NCBI RefSeq assembly: GCF_000422785.1
Contig: NZ_AUGS01000015.1
Location: 47,292-111,291 of the forward strand
DNA: 64,000 nucleotides
Direction of reading: 5' to 3'
Source: Pseudovibrio exalbescens DSM 16456
Lineage (GTDB): Bacteria > Pseudomonadota > Alphaproteobacteria > Rhizobiales > Stappiaceae
How positions within the stretch are numbered: the first letter of the stretch is position 1; every line of letters begins with the position of its first letter. Under the pieces are notes generated by a model. It saw only the letters and a program-made list of their open reading frames with translations, was not told the DNA's origin and did no database searches. Positions 1-9,826 of the stretch are shown piece by piece. The position numbers and the translations under genes were made by a program.

Positions 1-432
1 GATCTGTCCGTCACGATTGATGTAGACGAGGGAGCAATAAAGACTGTGCCCGCTGCGGTCTGGAGCACGCTCCATTATGCCAAGATAAACGGCGGTTCCG
101 CCAGACCGAGCGGCATCGCAAACGCCATCGAGATCGCCACGTTCAATCACCACGGCTTGATCCACGTAGTTGGCGTAAAGCGCTTTTTGCTTTGCATCAT
201 TGAACCGGGCGCCGTCCGTACGTTCCACCCAAAACGGATATCCCGGCACCAATGCCTCGCCAAATACCGTCAACTGGCAATTCTGCTCGGCGGCTTGATC
301 GATACCGTCGATGACCTTGTCCAGTGTGCCGGCACGATCCAGCCATATGGGTGCAATCTGAGCCAGACCGACAGTCAGTTGATCCGCAGAGCGGCCACTT
401 TCGGTCAAATGTGTCTTGTCGATAAGTTGCAT
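1..432 (-). CDS. Nitrilase / carbon-nitrogen hydrolase family protein (partial, N-terminal part only)
   Basis: The minus-strand frame is open from an ATG at 432 to the window edge, giving 144 residues without a stop. It begins MQLIDKTHLTES and then shows the alpha-beta-beta-alpha nitrilase start: VGLAQIAPIWLDRAGTLDKV, then VFGEALVPGYPFW, where the Glu of FGEA matches the first catalytic Glu of the family. YLGIMERAP and LYCSLVYINRDGQ follow, both typical of aliphatic nitrilases. The catalytic Lys and Cys lie outside the window, so substrate (nitrile, cyanide or amide) cannot be judged. It sits directly upstream of the VOC gene on the same strand, 12 bases from the VOC stop side, so the two may be cotranscribed. 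Confidence 0.85.
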   Translation of the reverse strand, partial: MQLIDKTHLTESGRSADQLTVGLAQIAPIWLDRAGTLDKVIDGIDQAAEQNCQLTVFGEALVPGYPFWVERTDGARFNDAKQKALYANYVDQAVVIERGDLDGVCDAARSGGTAVYLGIMERAPDRSGHSLYCSLVYINRDGQI

Positions 433-443
433 GAAAACTGCCC

Positions 444-869
444 TTACACTGCAAACAATGCTTCGCTGGATTTGAAACCCTTGAATTCAAGAGCATTTCC
501 AGACGGATCCATAATGAAAAATGTTCCCTGCTCGCCCGGCTCACCTGCAAACCGCGTTTTCGGCTGCATGATCCACTGAACTTCCTCATGGGACTGAAGG
601 CGCGTGGCCAATTGCTGCCATTGATCCATGGTCAACACCACCCCGAAATGCGGGATGGGTACCGCATCGCCATCCACCTGACCCGAATTCGACAACTCTC
701 CAGTGGTTTTGGGACGCAGATGCGCCGAGAGCTGATGCCCATACAAATCGAGGTCGACCCATGCACCGGGGCTTTCACGACCGATCCGACATCCAAGGCA
801 CCTTTGATAAAACTGCTTGGTGGCCTCCAGATCAGTCACCGGGAAAGCCAGATGGAAAGGCTGAACCAT
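444..869 (-). CDS. VOC (vicinal oxygen chelate) family protein
   Basis: 141-residue single-module glyoxalase/dioxygenase-fold protein. It opens with a typical first strand, FHLAFPVTDLEATKQFYQRC, and carries FGVVL and FFIMDPSGNALEFKGF, the DPxGNxxEF signature that usually supplies a metal-binding Glu. An ATG four codons upstream (881) is possible, but that ATG overlaps GGAGGA, which is placed ideally for the ATG at 869. I therefore use 869. Homologues are annotated only as VOC or glyoxalase-like, and substrate is unknown. It precedes the nitrilase-family gene on the same strand, which may hint at detoxification or catabolism, but that is inference. Confidence 0.85.
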   Translation of the reverse strand: MVQPFHLAFPVTDLEATKQFYQRCLGCRIGRESPGAWVDLDLYGHQLSAHLRPKTTGELSNSGQVDGDAVPIPHFGVVLTMDQWQQLATRLQSHEEVQWIMQPKTRFAGEPGEQGTFFIMDPSGNALEFKGFKSSEALFAV

Positions 870-978
870 AAATTCCTCCACAAATCTATGGGGAACACCT
901 TATATGGTTCGCTTCATAGGTGTAAGCGGGTATTTTGTGCGTGCGATGCCTCAAAACGCGGCGACCCGAACGGAGACT

Positions 979-2253
979 TTATGTTCGATAGCTCTCGAAA
1001 AAGGACGGGAGTTCATCCTCATCCAGAGGTCTGCCAGCTACCGAACCGCGCTGTGGCTTCACAGAGCCTTCGCTGTTTGCGGTGTCATCCCCGGCTCCCA
1101 AACCCAGATCCACAATCACTTGGCCACGCTTTTGAATTTTGTCGCTGGAAATCATGACCTGATCGAGATCCCGACTTGTTTGACTGAAATGGCTCTGGAG
1201 TTTTCCTGCGCGCTCGGTCAGTCGGCCGACATCTTCCATCAGCCGCGCCACCTCTTTTTGAATGACGTGTGCCTGCTCGCGCATACGCGCATCGCGCAAT
1301 ACGGACTGAACAACTTGAACAGACAGCATGAGCAATGACGGCGAGACGATCACCACACGCGCTTTGTAGGCTCGTTGCACTAAATCCTCAAAATGCTCAT
1401 AAATGTGCGCGAAAACGCTCTCCGACGGCACAAACATCAGCGCCGTTTCCTGTGTCTCGCCATTGATGAGGTATTTTTGACTGATATCGTCAATATGCTT
1501 GGCGATATCCTTTCTGAACCGAGCCGCAGCTTGCTTGTTCTCTTCCACGCTGTTCGCCTGTTGCAACGCCTCGAAAGCCTCCAATGGAAACTTGGCATCA
1601 ATGACCAGGGGCGGGGCACCTGACGGCATGTGGATCAGACAGTCGGGGCGGGCATTATTGCTCAGAACAGCTTGGAACGAATAGTTGGAGGGTGCCAAGG
1701 CATCTTCAATGATGGCTTCCATACGCCCTTGTCCGAAGGCCCCGCGAGACTGTTTGTCAGAAAGCACCTGCCGCAATCCGGTCACTTCGCCAGCCAGGTC
1801 ACCCATTGTTTTTTGCGCTTGGTCTAAAAGAGCGAGACGTTCATGAACTGCTTGAAGGCTCTCGTGTGTGTGTTTGGAGCTTTGCAACATGGACGAGCCG
1901 AGACTCTTGCCAACGCCGTCCAGACGTTCATTCACCACCCGCAACAGGTCGGCCTGACGGGATCCGAAGATCTCAGCCATAGTCTGCATGCGACCAGTCA
2001 TCTCTGACTGGCTTTTGGCCAATTGTGCCAGCATGGCCTCCATCTCCTCTGCCCGCCGTGTTGCCAAGGCGCTTTCACGCTCGGCCAAACCAGCTCTACG
2101 ACGCGCACGAAAGGCAGCCCATAGCGCCAAAAGACCGCCAAAAAAGACCGCTGTGGCAACAAGTTGCTCAAAAGAAACAGGCAGGGAGGCAAGGCTCGTA
2201 ACGATGTCGTGCAGCATGAAACAAACATAGAACGATTCTGCTGCAAGAACCAT
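979..2253 (-). CDS. rmuC: DNA recombination protein RmuC
   Basis: 424 residues. The N-terminus has one predicted membrane helix (about residues 25-45, LVATAVFFGGLLALWAAF). A long charged coiled coil follows (about 50-150), then the RmuC nuclease-like core, seen as QGRMEAIIEDAL, PPLVIDAKFPLEAFEAL and AHIYEHFEDLVQRAYKARVV. RmuC limits short-inverted-repeat recombination in enterics and has a restriction-endonuclease-like fold. A later ATG at 2217 is an alternative start, and neither start has a strong ribosome site. The C-terminal tail after about 385 is low-complexity and poorly conserved, as usual in the family. Confidence 0.92.
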   Translation of the reverse strand: MVLAAESFYVCFMLHDIVTSLASLPVSFEQLVATAVFFGGLLALWAAFRARRRAGLAERESALATRRAEEMEAMLAQLAKSQSEMTGRMQTMAEIFGSRQADLLRVVNERLDGVGKSLGSSMLQSSKHTHESLQAVHERLALLDQAQKTMGDLAGEVTGLRQVLSDKQSRGAFGQGRMEAIIEDALAPSNYSFQAVLSNNARPDCLIHMPSGAPPLVIDAKFPLEAFEALQQANSVEENKQAAARFRKDIAKHIDDISQKYLINGETQETALMFVPSESVFAHIYEHFEDLVQRAYKARVVIVSPSLLMLSVQVVQSVLRDARMREQAHVIQKEVARLMEDVGRLTERAGKLQSHFSQTSRDLDQVMISSDKIQKRGQVIVDLGLGAGDDTANSEGSVKPQRGSVAGRPLDEDELPSFFESYRT

Positions 2254-2321
2254 TCGCTGATCTGGCAGAACCTTCGGTCACGCACAGATCAGCAATGGCA
2301 TTTTCCAATATGCAGGAGAGC

Positions 2322-3071
2322 CTATCGCCCGCCCGACACATCCAGGATGGCACCAACACAATACGAGGACTGCTCTGACAGGAACCACAAAATTGCTTCC
2401 GCAATTTCGTTGGGCTCAGCAACCCGGTTGATGGGAACCGTGGGGGCGAGAGTGACAATACGCTCTGGATCCCCGGTACTTGCATGCAGATCCGTGTCCG
2501 TCAAACCGGGACGCACGCAGTTCACGCGGATGCCATCTGAGGCCACTTCCTTCGCCAAACCTTTGGTAAAAGAGTCGATTGCGCCCTTGCTGGCCGCATA
2601 ATCGACGTTTTCACCCGGTGCGCCATGAACCGACGCGACGGAACTTAAATTGACGATGGAACCACCATGGCCACCGTTGGTCCGCGACATTCGGCGTACG
2701 GCTTCCTTTGCACAGAGAATCGAGCCGAGAACATTGATGCGGAACACTCGTTCAAGGCGAGCAAATTCCATGCTTTCAAGACGCATGTTCGCGCTCATGA
2801 TGCCAGCACAATTCACCAGTCCCGTGATCGGACCCAGTTCCTGTTCACAGCGATCGAACATACGGGAGACCTCGTCTTCCCGACTGACATCCGCCTGGAA
2901 AGCAATGGCCATACCGCCGTTTTCGCGAATTTTTGCAACAACTTGTTCGGCTGCTTCTTCGTTGGCCGTATAGTTTACACATACATGGTATCCGCGCTTT
3001 GCAGCCTCCAAAGCTGTTGCTGCGCCAATCCCCCGACTTGCACCCGTAACGACGACAGTTCCTAAAGACAT
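2322..3071 (-). CDS. SDR family NAD(P)-dependent oxidoreductase (3-oxoacyl-ACP reductase/glucose dehydrogenase type)
   Basis: 249-residue classical short-chain dehydrogenase. The Rossmann nucleotide motif is TGASRGIG near residue 9, followed by NCAG, the catalytic Ser in VNLSSVASV and the YAASKG Tyr/Lys pair. The end is ILDVSGGR. The reading frame extends 22 codons upstream, but AGGAGG stands 11 bases before the ATG at 3071, so that start is chosen. It diverges from def across about 160 bases. Exact substrate cannot be told from sequence. FabG-like, glucose-1-dehydrogenase-like and sugar-alcohol dehydrogenases all share this pattern. Confidence 0.9.
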   Translation of the reverse strand: MSLGTVVVTGASRGIGAATALEAAKRGYHVCVNYTANEEAAEQVVAKIRENGGMAIAFQADVSREDEVSRMFDRCEQELGPITGLVNCAGIMSANMRLESMEFARLERVFRINVLGSILCAKEAVRRMSRTNGGHGGSIVNLSSVASVHGAPGENVDYAASKGAIDSFTKGLAKEVASDGIRVNCVRPGLTDTDLHASTGDPERIVTLAPTVPINRVAEPNEIAEAILWFLSEQSSYCVGAILDVSGGR

Positions 3072-3231
3072 ATGTATCTTATCCTCCTGTTGTTTTTGAT
3101 TTGGGAGCCCTTCGGGCGGACGCAGTGTGGCCAACACACCGTTCTATGTCCATGGTTTGACCCAATATTTATCTTCTCAGCTCGCCAAATGTCTCGTTGA
3201 CGAGCAAAGGTTAATCCCATATCTGAAAGCT

Positions 3232-3756
3232 ATGACGACACGCGAGATAGTTATTCTGCCAGACTCTGTTCTGCGCCAAAAATGCCTCCCGATCGAGGAG
3301 GTCGACGATGAGGTCCGCAAGCTGGCGGACGATATGCTAGAGACCATGTATGCGGCACCGGGTATCGGTTTGGCCGCAAGCCAGATTGGTGTGCTTAAAC
3401 GCATCTTTGTGATGGATGTAGCCGAGCGCGCCGAGGGTGAGGAAGACAAAAAGGAACCCATGGTTTTCATCAACCCCGAGATTACCTGGTTCTCAGAGGA
3501 AAAGGCGCCCTATCAGGAAGGCTGCCTTTCCATTCCTGATGTGTACGAGGAAGTGGAACGGCCCACGGCTATTACGGTCAAGTATCTCGACCGGGATGGG
3601 AAACAGTGCGAACTCAACGCCAATGGCTTGATGGCGACTTGCATTCAACACGAGCTTGACCATTTGGACGGTGTACTTTTCATTGACTATCTCTCCCGCC
3701 TCAAGAAGGGGCGGATCATGAAAAAGTTTCAAAAGGCTGCGAAAATTCGCGCCTAA
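3232..3756 (+). CDS. def: Peptide deformylase
   Basis: 174 residues, normal length. All three deformylase motifs are present: GIGLAASQIG (44-53), EGCLS (96-100, metal ligand Cys98) and QHELDH (139-144, metal ligands His140 and His144 with catalytic Glu141). It removes the N-formyl group from nascent proteins, so it pairs functionally with fmt, which starts 157 bases downstream on the same strand. The open frame extends to 3127, but the family start MTTREIVILPD is at 3232. A strong hairpin terminator follows the stop, so def and fmt are probably separate or only partly coupled transcription units. Confidence 0.97.
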   Translation: MTTREIVILPDSVLRQKCLPIEEVDDEVRKLADDMLETMYAAPGIGLAASQIGVLKRIFVMDVAERAEGEEDKKEPMVFINPEITWFSEEKAPYQEGCLSIPDVYEEVERPTAITVKYLDRDGKQCELNANGLMATCIQHELDHLDGVLFIDYLSRLKKGRIMKKFQKAAKIRA

Positions 3757-3783
3757 ACACCTCCACCATTGCAGACGTGTCCC

Positions 3784-3808
3784 ACGGCGCCTTTGGCGCC
3801 GTTTTTTT
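3784..3808 (+). terminator. Rho-independent terminator after def
   Basis: A perfect 8-bp stem, ACGGCGCC / GGCGCCGT, with a TTT loop is followed by a run of seven T. It lies 27 bases after the def stop and before fmt. Confidence 0.85.
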
Positions 3809-3912
3809 GTTGGCATGCGTGTTTGACAGTTTGATATCAGCGGTTTCCTTCAAACCTGATCCCCGTTAAGACTGGGCACACAACCAAGCGACTGAAACAC
3901 AACAGGATCATC

Positions 3913-4854
3913 ATGACACTTCGCATCGTTTTCATGGGCACCCCGGAGTTTTCCGTTCCTACATTGATGGAGGTTGTTGGACAGGGATGGGACGTCGTCG
4001 CCTGCTACAGTCAGCCTCCGCGTAAATCTGGCCGTGGCATGGAGTTGCACAAAACGCCCGTTCATGAAGCAGCGGAAAGTCTTGGCATTCCAGTGTTCAC
4101 CCCCACCTCCTTGAAATCCGAAGAAGAACAGGAACGCTTTCGTGCACTGGAAGCAGACGTTGCTGTGGTTGTGGCCTACGGCCTGCTTCTACCGCGGCCC
4201 ATTCTTGAGGCCCCGGAGTTTGGTTGTTTGAATGGACATGCCTCGCTGTTGCCACGTTGGCGCGGTGCAGCCCCGATCAACCGTGCGATCATGGCAGGTG
4301 ATACGGAAACGGGCATTCAGGTCATGCGCATGGAAGCGGGATTGGACACCGGCCCAGTGTGCATGAGCGAGACAGTCGCCATTACGCCAAACATGACGGC
4401 GGGCGAACTCCATGACCACTTGTCGCCCTTGTGCGGTGATGTGATGGTTCGTGCACTCTCAGCCCTGTCGCGTGGGGGCTTGACCGAAACCCCTCAAAGT
4501 GACGAGGGCATCACCTATGCCTCGAAGATCGAAAAAACGGAAACGCGAATAGATTGGACAAAACCTGCCACTGAGGTTCACAACCATATCAGGGGGCTAT
4601 CTTCTTTTCCGGGCGCATGGACTGAAATGAACTTCGGCGGCAAGCCAGAGCGGGTTAAAGTGTTACGCTCCATACTGGCAGAAGGCTCTGGACAGCCGGG
4701 TGAGATCCTGGCCGCAAGCGGCAAGAAGCTTCTTATCGCCTGCGGCGATGGAGCGGTTGAACTCACACAGGTGCAACGCGCAGGGAAAAAAGCCATGTCC
4801 GCAGAGGAGTTGCTGCGCGGAGGACATCTTGAGGTTGGCACGCTACCAAGCTAA
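3913..4854 (+). CDS. fmt: Methionyl-tRNA formyltransferase
   Basis: 313 residues. The N-terminal formyltransferase domain starts [15 protein letters not shown] and carries the core [20 protein letters not shown] (Asn and His of the catalytic set) and LDTGPV (catalytic Asp). The C-terminal OB-like tRNA-binding domain covers about residues 205-310 ([11 protein letters not shown]...[11 protein letters not shown]). It formylates initiator Met-tRNA using 10-formyl-THF. AGGA stands 7 bases before the ATG. Downstream are a GNAT gene and truA in the same direction, a common alphaproteobacterial order. Confidence 0.97.
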   Translation: MTLRIVFMGTPEFSVPTLMEVVGQGWDVVACYSQPPRKSGRGMELHKTPVHEAAESLGIPVFTPTSLKSEEEQERFRALEADVAVVVAYGLLLPRPILEAPEFGCLNGHASLLPRWRGAAPINRAIMAGDTETGIQVMRMEAGLDTGPVCMSETVAITPNMTAGELHDHLSPLCGDVMVRALSALSRGGLTETPQSDEGITYASKIEKTETRIDWTKPATEVHNHIRGLSSFPGAWTEMNFGGKPERVKVLRSILAEGSGQPGEILAASGKKLLIACGDGAVELTQVQRAGKKAMSAEELLRGGHLEVGTLPS

Positions 4855-4897
4855 CTTAAGGTAAGTCTTGGCAGGACCATCGGAGAAACTGAACACC

Positions 4898-5437
4898 ATG
4901 CAGCCCAGAGACGTTTCGACAAACCCGATCACGGTGCGACCCGTGGAGGAAGAACGCGACGCAACAACGATCCGCAAGTTGGTGGAACGAAGCTTCGGGC
5001 GTGACGTTGAAGCACAGCTCGTTGACGATCTGCGTGATTGCGGCATGTTGGTTCTGGAACGGGTAGCGGTGGTTGAGAGCGGTACGATCGTCGGACATAT
5101 TGCATATTCACGCGTGACAGGAGCAGGAGCCGGGCACCGGCTGAACATCACGTGCCTTGCTCCTGTTTGTGTCGAACCCAAGCTTCAACGTCATGGCATC
5201 GGGGCTCAGATGATCCGTGAGACAATTGATGATCTGCAAGGCATGGGCGAGGATCTCGTCCTTGTGTTGGGCGATCCCAATTATTACCCGCGCTTTGGTT
5301 TTGACGCCGAAGTAGCAAAAAAAGTGCGAGCGCCATTCGCCGGACCAATCTTCATGGCGCTCCCCCTCACCCAGTTGGGGCGTGAAGGACTGCCCATAGA
5401 GGTCTCTTACGCCACTCCCTTCCAAAAGCTGGGGTGA
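4898..5437 (+). CDS. GNAT family N-acetyltransferase (YhbS-like)
   Basis: 179 residues from the ATG at 4898. A TTG at 4868 would add ten residues and cannot be excluded, because AAGG precedes it. The acetyl-CoA binding signature is visible as LAPVCVEPKLQRHGIGAQMIRETI. The motif LGDPNYYPRFGFD is the hallmark of the YhbS/COG3153 subgroup, whose substrates are mostly unknown. It lies between fmt and truA on the same strand, 43 bases after the fmt stop, so cotranscription with fmt is likely. The association with translation genes is suggestive only. Confidence 0.88.
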   Translation: MQPRDVSTNPITVRPVEEERDATTIRKLVERSFGRDVEAQLVDDLRDCGMLVLERVAVVESGTIVGHIAYSRVTGAGAGHRLNITCLAPVCVEPKLQRHGIGAQMIRETIDDLQGMGEDLVLVLGDPNYYPRFGFDAEVAKKVRAPFAGPIFMALPLTQLGREGLPIEVSYATPFQKLG

Positions 5438-5603
5438 GATGGCCTCGCTTTGGCACCGAGCTGCAAGGTCTTCCCGCAAACAAGCTGGCAAGTGCTCGAA
5501 CGGCCTACGGGTTGCGTTTGAGAAATTTTGGCGTTAACAGGCCCTACGCTAACGACCCTGATGCCGCCAGATGCGCACCAAACGCCACTTTTCGGGACAT
5601 ACA

Positions 5604-6437
5604 ATGCCACGCTACAAGATAACAATTGAATATGATGGCCGCCCTTTCGTTGGATGGCAGCGTCAGGATAACGGTCCAACAGTTCAAGCGGTCATTGAAC
5701 GCGCTGTAAAGTCTTTCAGCGGCGAAACGGTCACGATTGGCGGCGCAGGGCGCACGGATTCAGGGGTTCATGCCACAGGCCAAGTTGCTCATATCGATCT
5801 GGAAAGAGAGTGGCCCGCCAAAACCGTGATGAATGCCCTGAATTTTCATTGCCAGCCGGATCCAGTAGCCATTCTCGCGTGTGAAACAACCGGCCCCGGT
5901 TTTGATGCCCGGTTTTCTGCCATTCGACGACATTACCTGTATCGCATTGTCAATCGCCCTCACCCATTGACCTATGACAAGGGGCTGGCTTGGCACGTCA
6001 AGCCGCCTCTGGATGCGGAGGCCATGCACGATGCTGCGCAGGAGCTTGTTGGCCATCACGACTTCACCACATTCCGCCACACACGGTGTCAGGCCAAAAG
6101 CCCTTGGAAAACCATGGAACGCATTGCGGTCTACCGACAAAACGACTCCGTGTACTTGGAGTGTTCGTCTCGCTCATTCCTGCATAATCAGGTGCGTTCA
6201 ATGGTGGGCACACTGAAGCTCGTTGGCGAAGGCCGCTGGACAAGAGCAGATGTGAAAAAGGCACTGGAAGCACGTGATCGCAAGGCATGTGGTCCGGTGG
6301 CCGTGGCCGAAGGCCTTTATCTTACTCAGGTGGACTATCGAAGCCCGGCGGAAGATGCCGCTGCGCTTGCAGACTACCAAGCCAGCCTGAACGAAGCGCA
6401 GCCCGCATCCTTGTCGGACGAAGCATCGTCGACCTAA
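5604..6437 (+). CDS. truA: tRNA pseudouridine(38-40) synthase
   Basis: 277 residues. [21 protein letters not shown] is the classic TruA start. [14 protein letters not shown] contains the catalytic Asp, and [14 protein letters not shown] is the conserved C-terminal motif. It modifies U38-U40 of the tRNA anticodon arm. An upstream in-frame ATG at 5571 adds eleven non-conserved residues and was not used. The last four bases overlap the convergent DUF2189 gene stop. Confidence 0.96.
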   Translation: MPRYKITIEYDGRPFVGWQRQDNGPTVQAVIERAVKSFSGETVTIGGAGRTDSGVHATGQVAHIDLEREWPAKTVMNALNFHCQPDPVAILACETTGPGFDARFSAIRRHYLYRIVNRPHPLTYDKGLAWHVKPPLDAEAMHDAAQELVGHHDFTTFRHTRCQAKSPWKTMERIAVYRQNDSVYLECSSRSFLHNQVRSMVGTLKLVGEGRWTRADVKKALEARDRKACGPVAVAEGLYLTQVDYRSPAEDAAALADYQASLNEAQPASLSDEASST

Positions 6438-7261
6438 AGGTCGGCGGGTTTATCCTCGAAACTGACTGCCTTTCGATAGAGGTGCCATGTCGTGTGGCCC
6501 AGAACCGGAAGCGTGAAGACCAATCCGATGAAGGCCGGCGCCATCGATGCCAACAGAACCAGTGTAATGGTCAATCCCCATCCAACCATGACGACAGGAC
6601 TTGCAAGCACCACCTTTACGCTTGTGATCATGGCGGTGATGAAGTCGTAGTCCTTATCCAACAGGAGCGGAAAGGACACTACGGTCAGTGAGAACAGGAT
6701 CAGCGAGATCAACGCTCCAACGATGTTGCCCACAAACAGGAACAGCAAACCTTCCGGGGTTGTAAACAAAACGCGCAAGAAATCCCCGAACGTGGCGAAA
6801 CCGCTGAAGCCAAGGAACAAGGCCAGCAGCAAACGCACCTCGAACATCCACATCAGCAGGATGAACATGACGACGAATGCCATCCATGCAAGTTCTCGTC
6901 GATGCTGGTCCCACATGACACCAAGAACCGCGCGCCAACTCAATGGCTCCCCCTGCTCAAGACGCCTTGAGACTTCATAGAGCCCCACAGCGATGAAAGG
7001 CCCAATGAGCCAAAAACCAACCGCCAAGGGATAGCTCAAATGGCTTTGATTAAAGATAAAGCTCATGAGCACAACGACATTTCCGCCTATGGCAAAGAAC
7101 ACGCCAAAGAACAGGCCGTACAAAGGCTGGCGGTAAAAGTCTTTCAAACCAAGGCGCACTGCTTGTTTGATATCCTCCACATCCAGTTGGTTCACAACAG
7201 GCACTTGCCGCTGAGATGTTTCGGTTATACCTGAGGCAGGACTTTCATGCTCCGCAACCAT
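6434..7261 (-). CDS. DUF2189 domain-containing integral membrane protein
   Basis: 275 residues with about six hydrophobic spans, including [59 protein letters not shown] and [20 protein letters not shown]. The pattern [45 protein letters not shown] and [14 protein letters not shown] is that of DUF2189, a family of unknown function common in alphaproteobacteria. AGGGAG precedes the ATG by 6 bases. It follows another membrane protein gene and dapE on the same strand (93-base gap). Confidence 0.85.
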   Translation of the reverse strand: MVAEHESPASGITETSQRQVPVVNQLDVEDIKQAVRLGLKDFYRQPLYGLFFGVFFAIGGNVVVLMSFIFNQSHLSYPLAVGFWLIGPFIAVGLYEVSRRLEQGEPLSWRAVLGVMWDQHRRELAWMAFVVMFILLMWMFEVRLLLALFLGFSGFATFGDFLRVLFTTPEGLLFLFVGNIVGALISLILFSLTVVSFPLLLDKDYDFITAMITSVKVVLASPVVMVGWGLTITLVLLASMAPAFIGLVFTLPVLGHTTWHLYRKAVSFEDKPADL

Positions 7262-7354
7262 ATCAAACTCCCTCTACGTTTTCTCCCGAATGTAGAGTGC
7301 CGTTAAATGGAGCTGGACGCTAGATCACTTAAAGTAGTTTCTCTTATTATTTAG

Positions 7355-7945
7355 TTACAGAGCCCACAAGCCGTCGATTATCTGCACGATAAACAGGCTC
7401 AATATGAAATCCAGCACAACGAGACCGATAGCCAGACCTGCACTTACCGCCAATGCGATGCGGGTTACAGTGAAATGCACCCACAAAAACCAACCCACGA
7501 TGAACAAACTCAACGTCAGCAAGATGTCGGCGTTGATGATGCCAAGCAAGAACAGGGTGTTCAAAACAGCGTGCGGCAACACCAGAAGCATCGTGATCCA
7601 ATTGCGTACCGTGACATAGGCCCCATAAGTGGACCGTATATCCAGCATGGATGCCAAAAATGCCAAGAGAATGGGGAACGCGACCCAATCCGCCACAATG
7701 GTCAGTAGCTTCGGCAGCGGCATCCAGCCGCCACCAGAAGCCAATTGTTCACCCAACTCAGCGGCGAGCCGAGTTTCCGTCAGATTGCCGAGAACATAAA
7801 ATGGCAGTACATAAATCAGCACGGCAAAGGACCGCCAAAAGCCCTCAACCGACAGATCATAATAGCGCATACCCTCGGGTCGGCCGCAGATCATCATCCA
7901 CGAGCCCTGTGCCGAACTTCTTACTTCCTGCAGTGAAGGCAACAT
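7355..7945 (-). CDS. Predicted integral membrane protein, function unknown
   Basis: 196 residues with four or five likely membrane helices (SFAVLIYVLPFYVLG, LTIVADWVAFPILLAFLASM, ITMLLVLPHAVLNTLFLLGI, TLSLFIVGWFLWVHFTVTRI, AIGLVVLDFILSLFIVQIID). I recognise no named domain. GGGAG precedes the ATG, and the gene begins 27 bases after the dapE stop, so it is probably translated from the dapE message. The position next to dapE suggests a conserved alphaproteobacterial neighbour, but no function can be given. Confidence 0.8.
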   Translation of the reverse strand: MLPSLQEVRSSAQGSWMMICGRPEGMRYYDLSVEGFWRSFAVLIYVLPFYVLGNLTETRLAAELGEQLASGGGWMPLPKLLTIVADWVAFPILLAFLASMLDIRSTYGAYVTVRNWITMLLVLPHAVLNTLFLLGIINADILLTLSLFIVGWFLWVHFTVTRIALAVSAGLAIGLVVLDFILSLFIVQIIDGLWAL

Positions 7946-7972
7946 CTTACGGGCTCCCGGCCAATCTGCCTG

Positions 7973-9142
7973 CTACTTGATGAAATAGCTCTTCAGGAAC
8001 TGAAGGTAGATCTCGCTCAACTGATCCAGATCTGCCACAGCAACCTGCTCATCAACCTTATGCATGGTCTGGCCTACCAAGCCGAACTCCACGACTGGAC
8101 AATAGTTTTTGATGAACCGGGCATCCGAGGTTCCGCCTCCCGTAGACAGTTCAGGTGTGCGGCCCGTCACCGTTGCAACAGCCGCTGACAACGTTGCAAT
8201 GAGATCTTCATCATGGGTAAGGAAGCTCTCGCTGTTGTCCGGCTTGAACTCAAGCGTCCAATCCAATCCGTTTGGCGCCGCCTCCTTCAGGAGCGCTTCC
8301 AGATAGGCTTTCAGGCTATCCAGTGACCAAGTGTCATTGAAGCGAACGTTGAAGCGCGCTTCAACTTTGGCCGGAATGATGTTGTAGGCTGTATTGCCCA
8401 CATCCACACTGGTGATTTCCAGGTTGGACGGCAGGAAGCGCTCGTTTCCACGATCCAGCTCAATGCTGGCCAGTGCGCCGAGCAATTTGAGCATGCCCGG
8501 AATCGGATTGTCTGCCAAATGTTGATAGGCGACATGACCTTGTGTCCCGCGCACCTGAAGAGCCCCTGACAGAGACCCGCGACGACCTACCTTGATGGCA
8601 TCGCCCAACTGCTCAGGATTTGTCGGCTCGCCGACAATGCAGGCATCAAATGTATAGCCCTGATCCTTGGCCCATTGAAGTAGTTTTGCTGTGCCATTGA
8701 CCGCAGGGCCTTCTTCATCTCCGGTGATCAAGAAAGAAATGCGGCCCTGAGGACCCGCAGGATGAGCCTTCACAAACGCCAGAGCAGCCGCCGCAAAGGC
8801 AGCCACACCACCCTTCATGTCTGCCGTTCCACGTCCGTGGATCATGCCATCAGAAATCGTGCCTTCGAACGGCGCGTGGGTCCAGGCAGCCTCGTCGCCT
8901 GCCGGAACAACATCAGTATGACCTGCGAAGACAAAATGCGGACCACCTGAGCCAATTGTGGCAAACAGGTTTTCAACGTCCGGCGTGCCTTCCTCGGAAA
9001 AAACGACCCGATGCACCTCAAACCCAGCTGGCTTGAGAAGGTCTTCGAGCACCTTCAAGGCACCAGCTTCTGCAGGTGTTACGGAAGGGCAACGGATAAG
9101 ATCGCGGCATATGGAAACCGCAGGGGAAAGCTGTTTTGTCAT
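7973..9142 (-). CDS. dapE: Succinyl-diaminopimelate desuccinylase
   Basis: 389 residues, full length for the family. M20 metallopeptidase motifs are in order: [12 protein letters not shown] (metal His, catalytic Asp), [13 protein letters not shown] (bridging Asp), ITGDEEGPA (catalytic Glu and metal Glu) and MHKVDEQ near the end with the last His. It produces LL-diaminopimelate for lysine and peptidoglycan. GGGTSDARF in the C-terminal half is typical of DapE and separates it from ArgE. It starts 100 bases after the end of the DUF805 gene. Confidence 0.96.
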   Translation of the reverse strand: MTKQLSPAVSICRDLIRCPSVTPAEAGALKVLEDLLKPAGFEVHRVVFSEEGTPDVENLFATIGSGGPHFVFAGHTDVVPAGDEAAWTHAPFEGTISDGMIHGRGTADMKGGVAAFAAAALAFVKAHPAGPQGRISFLITGDEEGPAVNGTAKLLQWAKDQGYTFDACIVGEPTNPEQLGDAIKVGRRGSLSGALQVRGTQGHVAYQHLADNPIPGMLKLLGALASIELDRGNERFLPSNLEITSVDVGNTAYNIIPAKVEARFNVRFNDTWSLDSLKAYLEALLKEAAPNGLDWTLEFKPDNSESFLTHDEDLIATLSAAVATVTGRTPELSTGGGTSDARFIKNYCPVVEFGLVGQTMHKVDEQVAVADLDQLSEIYLQFLKSYFIK

Positions 9143-9242
9143 AAGCTTGATGTAGCCCTATGCCCGAGCGCGGTCAATCATCGCTGGCTGCCATACAATG
9201 AACTATTCTCAATACCCACCGTTTGGCAGTCCTACAGCCGCA

Positions 9243-9662
9243 TCAAGCGGGCACACTGTTAGGCCGCGGGCCATATTTGTTGGGTCCCTGCTCACTGGGC
9301 TGCAAGCCAACAAACAGCGTGACCGGTATGCTGAGAAGCGGCACAAAAACCAGAAGCACGAAAAAGCCACTCCACCCGCGGTCATGCAAGCGCTTGGTGA
9401 TCAAGGCGACCTCAAACCATTTTGAAATGAAGACCATCATCGGCAGAATGGCGTTGGCTTGCATGACCATGTTGATCAGCTCACCCGGTGGCGTATCTGG
9501 TGAAGCAGCAGACATGACGTTGCCAGCCGTAACATAGAAGGCAAGAAACATGACTGTCCACATCAGCGCCATTGCCAGCCAGAATGGCTCGCGGGAAACA
9601 CGCCCGACAGGACTGAAAAACAGCCAGAACACGCCCAGTTTTTGGCTTGATGCCTTCGCCAT
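9243..9662 (-). CDS. DUF805 family membrane protein
   Basis: 139 residues. The family start pattern (FFSPVGRVSREPFWLAMAL) is followed by three hydrophobic spans. ITKRLHDRGWSGFFVLLVFVP is the typical DUF805 RLHDxGxSG motif, and the C-terminal QGPNKYGPRP tail is also typical. Function is unknown; DUF805 proteins are small inner-membrane proteins. It lies upstream of dapE in the same direction. Confidence 0.88.
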   Translation of the reverse strand: MAKASSQKLGVFWLFFSPVGRVSREPFWLAMALMWTVMFLAFYVTAGNVMSAASPDTPPGELINMVMQANAILPMMVFISKWFEVALITKRLHDRGWSGFFVLLVFVPLLSIPVTLFVGLQPSEQGPNKYGPRPNSVPA

Positions 9663-9779
9663 TACCTATCACTTCGTTCGGATCACATTGTGCTGTGATG
9701 TACGTGCTCGTGAGCGTGTATTCAAGAGGCTTTACACAAGAAACGAGCCCAGCAGCAAGCCATAACAGTTGGTTAGCAC

Positions 9780-9799
9780 GGCAGGGCCGCGGCCCTGCC
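9780..9799. repeat. Perfect 20-bp GC-rich palindrome
   Basis: GGCAGGGCCGCGGCCCTGCC is identical to its reverse complement. It lies 28 bases beyond the stop of the acetylpolyamine deacetylase-like gene. No T-run follows on either strand, so it could be a weak or Rho-assisted terminator or an mRNA 3' stabiliser. Confidence 0.5.
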
Positions 9800-9826
9800 A
9801 TGTCAAGGAGCTGGTTCAGAGAGGGT